Below, piece by piece: positions 14,187-19,263 of a stretch of 19,263 nt of DNA. The notes below the pieces were generated by a model. It was not told the origin of the DNA. It did not search any database and was given only the letters and a program-made list of their open reading frames with translations. Origin of the DNA: CAZYVA01 sp964650695 (GTDB lineage: Bacteria; Bacillota; Clostridia; Lachnospirales; Lachnospiraceae); the NCBI GenBank assembly GCA_964650695.1, contig CAZYVA010000028.1, positions 1 to 19,263 on the forward strand. The letters are read 5' to 3'. Position numbers and translations under genes: made by a program. The stretch's first letter is position 1. Each line of letters begins with the position of its first letter.

Positions 14187-15341
14187 CTAGCCAACATAGC
14201 CGCATTTTTTAAGCTCTTCCTCTGCTTTCGCCAGGTTCGCGTCGGAGACACGGATGATCGGGCCGGTGCAGCCCATGCCGCTCTCCGCATAGATACCGAT
14301 CTTCCAGAGCGCCTTTACCGCATCCTCCAGGTCCATGACCTCGATACCCGGAATCTGCGCCGTCACGATCTCCTTTGGCGGCTCTTTCACCTCTTCCTCT
14401 GCCGCCGCCGGTTTCTGGCTTGCCTTCAGAGCGCTTAAAATATCGTCCAGCCCCGCCTTCTTTGCAGCCGCAAATTCCGTCTTTGCCACCTCAAAGACAT
14501 TTCCTCTCACCAACTGCGCCGCATAGCGGATCGCGTTGGCGATCACCGGCGCTCCGCTGGCCCTGGATACGATCATGACTAACTGCCCATAGCCTTCGCC
14601 GATCCCCGGCCCATAGCCATAGCCGGTCGCTTCAAAGCTTCCGCCGGTCGTGTAGGAGGACAACATCTTCACAAGGATGTTGCCGGTAAGGGAATCCGTC
14701 ACCATGATGTCCGGCGCCGCCTGCAGCACATCGTTTCCTCTCATCACACAGCCGCCGTCCGCGCGGTTCGACTCCGCGAATGCAATATCATAGCCGCCCT
14801 CCGCAAGCTGTTTCAGCGCTTTCTCCGTCTGGCGCGCCCCGTCCACATTGAGGATCCCGACGCTCGGCCTTGCCTTGCCGCACGCTTTCGCGGCAATGAT
14901 ACCATAGACCGCGTTTTTTATCATGCCCTCGATACGGTCCGTACTGGAAGTGCCTGTTGTGTTTGCGATATACATTTCCTTTGCCGTTGCCGGCGTCACG
15001 CAGCGTCCTACCGTGGAGACACCGATTGGGAATGGAAAATGCATAGTGACTGCCGCGTCCACCTCTTTGTCCGCCAGCATCTTCTCCATCCTGTCATGGC
15101 CTTCCTCGTCGCTTTCCACCTTCACGGTGGTCACGCCTTCCGCCTCCAGGGTCCCGATATAGTACACATCAATCCCGTCTTTTGCCGCTTCTACCGCAGC
15201 CGCCATGGAGTTTTCCTCCCCATGCTCGCTGCCCATACCTGTCAGGGCGATTTTCGGCCGTTTCCCGAAACTTCCGGTTTCCAGCCCCTGTGCCATCTCA
15301 AGGAAGGTATCGGCAATCATTTTTTCAATCTTTCCTGCCAT
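14187..15341 (-). CDS. grdD: Glycine reductase complex component C, alpha subunit
   Basis: Works with GrdC to turn the acetyl group released from the GrdA selenoether into acetyl phosphate. Family knowledge: GrdD has a PlsX/phosphotransacetylase-like fold and an active-site thiol known as Cys359 in Eubacterium acidaminophilum. Here the start at 15341 (AAGGGGG 8 nt upstream) gives 384 aa, the usual length, and places Cys358 in SGMGCTGPIIRV, very probably the same residue. Other landmarks: ALTGMGSEHGEEN near the start and MVTDSLTGNILVKMLSSY in the middle. A longer frame to 15380 would overlap grdC and adds residues not expected in the family. It starts 13 nt after the grdC stop and is the last gene of the cluster. 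Confidence 0.94.
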   Translation of the reverse strand: MAGKIEKMIADTFLEMAQGLETGSFGKRPKIALTGMGSEHGEENSMAAAVEAAKDGIDVYYIGTLEAEGVTTVKVESDEEGHDRMEKMLADKEVDAAVTMHFPFPIGVSTVGRCVTPATAKEMYIANTTGTSSTDRIEGMIKNAVYGIIAAKACGKARPSVGILNVDGARQTEKALKQLAEGGYDIAFAESNRADGGCVMRGNDVLQAAPDIMVTDSLTGNILVKMLSSYTTGGSFEATGYGYGPGIGEGYGQLVMIVSRASGAPVIANAIRYAAQLVRGNVFEVAKTEFAAAKKAGLDDILSALKASQKPAAAEEEVKEPPKEIVTAQIPGIEVMDLEDAVKALWKIGIYAESGMGCTGPIIRVSDANLAKAEEELKKCGYVG

Positions 15342-15354
15342 TACACTTTCCCCC

Positions 15355-16893
15355 TTATTCTGCGGTGAGGCTTGCAGCAAAATCCTTCATTGCCTTTGCG
15401 ATCAATCCTTTTACTTCTTCCTCGGATACACCTGCGGCCGCTTCTGTCTCTGCCTTTGTATTCGCCTGGATCACAAAGGATACGCCGTCAAACAGGTTCG
15501 TCATACGTCCAAGGAACAGGGAACCTTTTCCGATAATCATCGCTTTCTTGATCTTGCCTGCAAGAATGTCTTCCCTCGCAAATCCAATATAGGGAACGCC
15601 CGAAGGGATATGTCCCTGTGTCGGCGCCCAGCCGGTCAGTCCCTTTTCCTTCGTGAAGGAAGCAAGCTCTTTCCGGTCAAGCTCACCCTTCTTGACTGCC
15701 AGCGCCGCGATCATCTTGTAATTGGCGAGCGGCACATCCCCGGCCCCGGCCGGTTTTGTGATGTCCGGGTTTTGCATCTCCGGTGAATATTTGTCAATAT
15801 CGGTCATCTTCAGGCCATTTTTCTCAAGCGGGTCCGCCACAAGGCTTCCGATGACATTCTGCGGGGCGGAACCGGTCCCAACCGTATGGCGTCCCAGGAT
15901 ATTCAGGTTGATCTCCGGGTTCACGCCATCGTTTTCCGCGATGATGACACAGAACCCTCCAAGGCAGTCCTCTAAAATCGGAAGGCCCTTCTTGACATGG
16001 TCTTTTCCGTTCATGCCAAGCTTCGCGGTACATCCGCCCGCTGTCACCGCTACGCATTTGTACGCGCCGGATGTGACCAGGGCCGCCGCTTCGATCAAAG
16101 CATGCGAAGGCCCCGCGCAGAAGCCCCTTGTATCGGAACCGGAAGCGCTGTTAAGGCCCGCGATCTCAGCCGCTGCTTTTGCGAAATTGCCGCCGCCTCT
16201 TTGGTTCATATCGCCGCAGGCTTCCTCCGCGCAGTCGATGACATACTGGATCTCATCTTTGTCAATCCCTGCGTTCCGCACGCCGTAAAGCAATGCCAGC
16301 ACGCTGGACGCCTTGCTCATCAGGTTTTCATGCATAACATGGGCAGACAGGTTGACGTCAATATCGTGCGCCCGCTTCACACATGCGACGAGCTTCCCGG
16401 CATGGTAGATCCCTTCCGCATGCTCTTCATTCACTGCTTTCTCGATCTCTGAAAGCGCTACCCCGTCATGGATCCTGGAAATGATTTCCGCAGGGATGAT
16501 CGGGTCCTTTGCCAATGTATCCTTATGGGCCGCCACGAAATCCTTGTCGATCATGACAACCTCAAATTGGTCGCTTGCCTGTACGAGAAGGATAAATTCC
16601 TCCTCCGGCATGATCTCGCCATATTTGCCGTAACGCTCTGCTCCTTCTTTCACTTTGTCGTAATAGGGGAACCCGACTTCCGCCAGGTCGTCCGGCGTTG
16701 CATTGCCGATGTATACCTGGTTCGGCCAGTAATTCACCACATCTTCGTAAGAACGAAGACGCCCCTCCAGCTCCTTTAAATACTCGGATTCCGGATTCAC
16801 AACACGCTCTGTTGTCTGCGTCGTTCCATTATATACCACCATCTGCGGGGTATGCGCGAGGACATAGCCCGCGCCTTTAATCACACTGTTCAT
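15355..16893 (-). CDS. grdC: Glycine reductase complex component C, beta subunit
   Basis: Partner of GrdD in protein C of glycine reductase, receiving the carboxymethyl group from selenoprotein GrdA as an acetyl thioester. Family knowledge: GrdC resembles ketoacyl synthases (FabH-like). 512 aa, the normal length. Seen here: opening IKGAGYVLAHTPQMVVYNG, a conserved YWPNQVYIGN segment, GFCAGPSHALIEAA around Cys259, and CVAVTAGGCTAKLGMNGKDH around 280-299. The ATG at 16893 has AAAGGA 7 nt upstream. It is separated from grdA by 222 nt containing two large hairpins, unlike the tight spacing to grdD. Confidence 0.95.
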   Translation of the reverse strand: MNSVIKGAGYVLAHTPQMVVYNGTTQTTERVVNPESEYLKELEGRLRSYEDVVNYWPNQVYIGNATPDDLAEVGFPYYDKVKEGAERYGKYGEIMPEEEFILLVQASDQFEVVMIDKDFVAAHKDTLAKDPIIPAEIISRIHDGVALSEIEKAVNEEHAEGIYHAGKLVACVKRAHDIDVNLSAHVMHENLMSKASSVLALLYGVRNAGIDKDEIQYVIDCAEEACGDMNQRGGGNFAKAAAEIAGLNSASGSDTRGFCAGPSHALIEAAALVTSGAYKCVAVTAGGCTAKLGMNGKDHVKKGLPILEDCLGGFCVIIAENDGVNPEINLNILGRHTVGTGSAPQNVIGSLVADPLEKNGLKMTDIDKYSPEMQNPDITKPAGAGDVPLANYKMIAALAVKKGELDRKELASFTKEKGLTGWAPTQGHIPSGVPYIGFAREDILAGKIKKAMIIGKGSLFLGRMTNLFDGVSFVIQANTKAETEAAAGVSEEEVKGLIAKAMKDFAASLTAE

Positions 16894-16925
16894 GGGTTTT
16901 TCCTTTCACTGATCTGACCGTAAGC

Positions 16926-16968
16926 CCCAATGCTCCATGTCCTGGCGCTGCCACAGCATGGCATTGGG
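16926..16968 (-). other. Hairpin in front of grdC
   Basis: CCCAATGC (16926-16933) pairs perfectly with GCATTGGG (16961-16968). Inside, CATG pairs with CATG and TGGC with GCCA around a 3-nt loop, separated by small internal loops. No T-run follows on the minus strand, so it is not a classical terminator; it lies about 33 nt before the grdC start. Confidence 0.75.
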
Positions 16969-17019
16969 AATATTATGAAACTTTTTTCTTCTCATGCCCG
17001 GCGGGGCGCTGAAAAGGGG

Positions 17020-17100
17020 GTTTTATGGCACACGGGACATTGCGGTCCGCACTGCCCCTGTTACTTGGACAGGCCCGGACCGCAATGTCCTCCATAAAAC
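17020..17100 (-). other. 81-nt long hairpin directly after grdA
   Basis: Three nested perfect stems: outer 9 bp (17020-17028 with 17092-17100, GTTTTATGG/CCATAAAAC), middle 15 bp (17035-17049 with 17076-17090, GGACATTGCGGTCCG and its complement), inner 5 bp (17057-17061 with 17069-17073) around a 7-nt loop. It begins 15 nt past the grdA stop. In the transcript it would be very stable. Only CCCCCTTTT follows, so it may act as an attenuator, a 3'-end protecting structure or a processing site. Confidence 0.85.
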
Positions 17101-17115
17101 AACGAAAAACACGAA

Positions 17116-17589
17116 TCACAGATATTTGCAGAATTCATCCCTGATGCCGGACATCTCGTCGATGATATCATCAACATCGAGCACCATTTCCATCATGCCC
17201 ACCTGCTCATCGTAAACCGCTTCGTCAAACTCTTCTTTCATTTCCGGCTCACATACATGGTATACCGTGAGTCCAAGCTGGACCCCCGTCAATGGACCTG
17301 CAAAAGTCGGGTCGCCTGCTGTGACTGTCTCCGCAGCAAGGCCGGAAGCTTCACCTTCGGCAGCCCCAAGAACAACTACAACGTTCTCCGGGCCATACTC
17401 CTCAGCGAATTCCTTCACTCTCTTTTGGTTTTCAAGATCCATTGCGCCTGCGCTCGTTCAGACGAAACATTCCGTGGACGAGAATACCACTTCCGCCCCG
17501 GCGGTTTTTACGCACTCCGCGATAGCCGGGCCTGGCACACCGTCACGGTCACCGATAATTATTGCTTTTTTTCCTTCTAAAATAGCCAT
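17116..17589 (-). CDS. grdA: Glycine reductase selenoprotein A, with in-frame UGA (Sec44)
   Basis: Small selenoprotein that carries the carboxymethyl group from protein B to protein C and is then re-reduced by thioredoxin. Read from the ATG at 17589 (AAAGGAG upstream), it begins MAILEGKKAIIIGDRDGVPG and runs to a UGA at 17460-17458. Translating that UGA as selenocysteine gives 157 aa, the family length, with the redox motif CFVU (Cys41, Sec44) followed by TSAGAMDLENQ. The C-terminal part (from Met50) is what a standard gene caller reports. A small stem-loop, UCUU/AAGA with a G-first 9-nt loop, starts 20 nt after the UGA (17437-17421) and is a candidate bacterial SECIS. Decoding needs SelA, SelB, SelD and tRNA-Sec encoded elsewhere. 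It lies between trxA and grdC; the long hairpin follows its stop. Confidence 0.96.
17421..17460 (-). promoter_or_regulatory. Sec UGA codon and candidate SECIS stem-loop in grdA
   Basis: UGA is at 17460-17458. Downstream, UCUU (17437-17434) and AAGA (17424-17421) flank the loop GAAAACCAA. The loop begins with G and lies 24 nt from the UGA, which fits the loose bacterial SECIS description, but the stem is only 4 bp. The recoding codon is near certain; the stem-loop is tentative. Confidence 0.6.
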
Positions 17590-17656
17590 AATGGTCCCTT
17601 TCTCCTTTCTTAGATTGTAAAAAATGATTTATGATTGAAAAAACACACCCTGTATT

Positions 17657-17974
17657 TTAGATGTATTTTTTAATCATCGCTTCGATCGATTCCGGCGTGC
17701 AGTCGTCTTTCACCAGTTCTTCGACCTTCTCGCCGTCTTTGTAGATCGCCATGACCGGCAGCCCAAGGACCTTCTGTGCAATCGCAAGACGGCGGGCTTT
17801 TGTCGTATTCAGGGATGTGAATTTCAGCTTGTCCCCGTAAGTATCCGCGAATTCATGCACCTTCGGCATCAAAGCCTGGCACGGCACGCATCCATCGCCG
17901 TAAAAGTCCACAAACACATACCCTTCCGCTTTTAATACTTCGTCTTCAAATGTTTTCTTATCAACATCCAGCAT
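17657..17974 (-). CDS. trxA: Thioredoxin of the glycine reductase system
   Basis: Small redox protein that reduces the oxidised selenide-sulfide of GrdA. 105 aa, normal for thioredoxin. The active site is GCVPC (Cys29, Cys32) instead of the common WCGPC; this variant is known from thioredoxins encoded with glycine reductase. The cis-proline segment LGLPVMAIYKDG is present. The start at 17974 has AAAGGAGGAGGAT upstream. It sits between trxB and grdA, the expected context. Identification as the grd-linked thioredoxin rests on both motif and position. Confidence 0.95.
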   Translation of the reverse strand: MLDVDKKTFEDEVLKAEGYVFVDFYGDGCVPCQALMPKVHEFADTYGDKLKFTSLNTTKARRLAIAQKVLGLPVMAIYKDGEKVEELVKDDCTPESIEAMIKKYI

Positions 17975-18094
17975 TGATATCCTCCTCCTTTATAAAAATA
18001 TTTTTATAACATTATCCGGCCAGGCACAGCCAACGGTTTCCGCTGCGTCATCCGCAGTCCGGCCATCCCCGGATCCGCCTTGCCGGACCGTTAC
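17975..18094. promoter_or_regulatory. Structured trxB-trxA spacer
   Basis: A perfect 20-bp AT palindrome spans 17990-18009, directly before the trxA ribosome binding site. Further in, GTCCGGC (18057-18063) pairs with GCCGGAC (18082-18088), CTGCG with CGCAG within 18042-18056, and AACGGT (18032-18037) with ACCGTT (18087-18092). These imply a folded mRNA leader or a processing or termination element before trxA. Confidence 0.55.
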
Positions 18095-19039
18095 CTAAAA
18101 GTAGTCCGACAGGCTTCTTTCTACCTGCACGGCCGCGATCGCTCCGTCCGCGGCGGCGGTCACTACCTGGCGCAGGCTCTTCACGCGCACGTCGCCCGCC
18201 GCATACACGCCCTCGATATTGGTGTGCATATCTGCATCCGTCTTGATATATCCACGCTCGTCCATATCAATGATGCCCTCGAACGGCTTTGTATTGGGGA
18301 TCGTCCCGATAAATCCGAACACGCCGAACATACCGTCGTCCTCATCCGCTTCCACCGTCGTGATCTCGCCGGTCTTGACGTTTTTCACCTTCATCCACTG
18401 AAGGATGTCATCCCCGCCGACTTCCTCCACAACACTGTCCCACATAAAATGCATCTTCGGATTCTTAAACGCTTTCTCCTGGATGGATTTTGCCGCGCGC
18501 AATTCGTTGCGTCTGTGGATGACTGTGACCTTCCTCGCAAACTTCGTCAGGTACATCGCCTCTTCGACTGCGGAATCCCCGCCGCCGACGACGTAGACTT
18601 CAAAGTCCTCGAAGAAATTCGCGTCGCAGGTTGCGCAGTAGGAAACACCTTTCCCCATATAATCCTCCTCACCCTTGCACCCGATCGGCCTTGCATGGGC
18701 GCCCGTCGCGATGATCACATTCTTCCCCTTGTACTCGGCTTTCTCGCTTTTCAGCACCTTTACCTCGCCTTCAAGGGAAACTTCCTTGATGGTGTCAGAT
18801 GCACGTTCAGCCCCGAACTTTTCTGCCTGCGCCGTCATCCTCGCAATCAGGGACGGCCCTGACTCACCCTCGGCCATCTGGCCCGGATAGTTCTCAATCT
18901 CGTCTGTGATCGCGATCTGCCCGCCGTCCTGCCCTTTTTCAATAATCAGCACAGAAAGGCGGCTCCTTCCCGCGTACAGGCCCGCTGCCAGGCCCGCAGG
19001 CCCCGCGCCGAGGACGATCACATCATAAACCTTACTCAT
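18095..19039 (-). CDS. trxB: Thioredoxin reductase of the glycine reductase system
   Basis: NADPH-dependent FAD enzyme that reduces TrxA. 314 aa, the standard length for low-molecular-weight bacterial TrxB. FAD-binding VLGAGPAGLAAGLYAGRSRL at the N-terminus, redox disulfide in SYCATCDANFF, NADPH-binding VVGGGDSAVEEAMYL, and C-terminal FAD motif GVYAAGDV are all intact. The ATG at 19039 has AAAGGAG 9 nt upstream. It is the first gene of the visible grd cluster. Its upstream region is the structured 155-bp repeat, and no promoter could be assigned before the window ends. Confidence 0.96.
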   Translation of the reverse strand: MSKVYDVIVLGAGPAGLAAGLYAGRSRLSVLIIEKGQDGGQIAITDEIENYPGQMAEGESGPSLIARMTAQAEKFGAERASDTIKEVSLEGEVKVLKSEKAEYKGKNVIIATGAHARPIGCKGEEDYMGKGVSYCATCDANFFEDFEVYVVGGGDSAVEEAMYLTKFARKVTVIHRRNELRAAKSIQEKAFKNPKMHFMWDSVVEEVGGDDILQWMKVKNVKTGEITTVEADEDDGMFGVFGFIGTIPNTKPFEGIIDMDERGYIKTDADMHTNIEGVYAAGDVRVKSLRQVVTAAADGAIAAVQVERSLSDYF

Positions 19040-19053
19040 TTTGACGCATCTCC

Positions 19054-19263
19054 TTTACTATGAAACTTGCCTTGTCATGCCCGATAGGGCATGGGAAGGC
19101 TTCGTTGAATGTACTCAGCGGCACTTAGCGAGGTCTTTCCGAACTTAGTGACGCTGAGTTTCCCAATAGTAAATCCCCACATTTCACGCCATGGTACGTG
19201 GCATGGGGTTTACTATGAAACTTGCCTTGTCATGCCCGATAGGGCATGGGAAGGCTTCGTTGA
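19054..19263. repeat. Structured 155-bp direct repeat, cut by the window end
   Basis: The 55 bases at 19054-19108 recur exactly at 19209-19263 (period 155), where the window stops; the preceding bases differ (19053 C, 19208 G). The unit is almost entirely folded. Hairpin B at 19064-19106 has CATGCCC-GATA-GGGCATG at its tip and GCCTT/AAGGC below. Hairpin A at 19113-19159 has ACTCAGCG/CGCTGAGT. Hairpin C at 19166-19216 has ATAGTAAA/TTTACTAT, CCCCA/TGGGG and CACG/CGTG. It lies in the trxB leader. It could be an REP-like intergenic element; the family is not recognised. Confidence 0.85.

Larger units (their letters stand above)
16894..17115. promoter_or_regulatory. Structured grdA-grdC intergenic region
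   Basis: No gene is seen. It holds two large inverted repeats (16926-16968 and 17020-17100, listed separately). Between them is a stretch (16971-17005) that resembles part of the 155-bp repeat at the window end. A weak minus-strand CATAAT (from the TATTATG stretch near 16971) has no convincing -35. Confidence 0.7.

Noticed and set aside
13951..14190. Plus-strand small open frame of 79 codons spanning the 39-bp duplication
   Set aside because: It starts at TTG with no suitably placed ribosome binding site, overlaps the end of grdD on the other strand, and resembles no family I know. The repeat keeps the frame only because it is a multiple of three.
15342..15380. N-terminal extension of grdD overlapping grdC
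   Set aside because: The ATG at 15341 has a good ribosome binding site and gives the family length of 384 residues, with the active Cys at the expected place.
17020..17100. The long hairpin as an ordinary Rho-independent terminator
   Set aside because: No U-run follows the stem on the transcribed strand, the stem is far longer than usual, and grdC and grdD lie downstream with no clear promoter of their own.

Overview
The window reads as a GC-rich anaerobic member of the Clostridia, most likely a Lachnospiraceae-type gut bacterium. This is inferred from the selenocysteine-dependent glycine reductase genes, clostridial-style efflux adaptors, strong AGGAGG-type ribosome binding sites and TTGACA/TATAAT promoters; no rRNA or other taxonomic marker is present. 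Every gene except aroC is on the minus strand.

Layout from left to right. (1) 77-5200: a MacAB-like ABC export operon transcribed leftward as adaptor A, ATPase, adaptor B, permease. It has two HlyD/MacA-type adaptors for one permease, low-complexity insertions, and a 36-bp tandem repeat that is coding in two overlapping frames. (2) 5308-8189: tgt (tRNA-guanine transglycosylase) and a membrane-anchored YkuD-type L,D-transpeptidase. (3) 8190-8531: a divergent regulatory region with two TATAAT promoters facing aroC. (4) 8532-9686: aroC (chorismate synthase), the only plus-strand gene, whose stop codon overlaps that of the convergent permease. (5) 9683-13580: a second MacAB-like operon (adaptor, ATPase, permease), whose adaptor carries an inserted module resembling those of secreted proteins. 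(6) 13581-14186: a 606-bp gene-free spacer with a 39-bp tandem duplication. (7) 14187-19039: a Stickland glycine reductase cluster transcribed leftward as trxB, trxA, grdA, grdC, grdD. grdA must be read through an in-frame UGA (Sec44). (8) 19054-19263: a highly structured 155-bp repeat, cut off by the window end.

How the glycine reductase genes work together, from established knowledge of the pathway: NADPH electrons pass through TrxB and the GCVPC-type TrxA to the selenoprotein GrdA. GrdA carries the carboxymethyl-selenoether made by protein B and delivers it to GrdC/GrdD, which release acetyl phosphate for ATP synthesis. The substrate-activating protein B genes (grdE/grdB or relatives) are not in the window.

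The least explained parts are non-coding: an 81-nt nearly perfect hairpin and a second hairpin between grdA and grdC, structured elements between trxB and trxA, and the terminal repeat. The last 55 bases of the window exactly duplicate 19054-19108, which looks like the end of an assembly contig at a repeat. I did not find a clearly new multi-gene system; the best leads are the RNA structures in the grd cluster, the dual-frame repeat, and the remodelled efflux adaptors.
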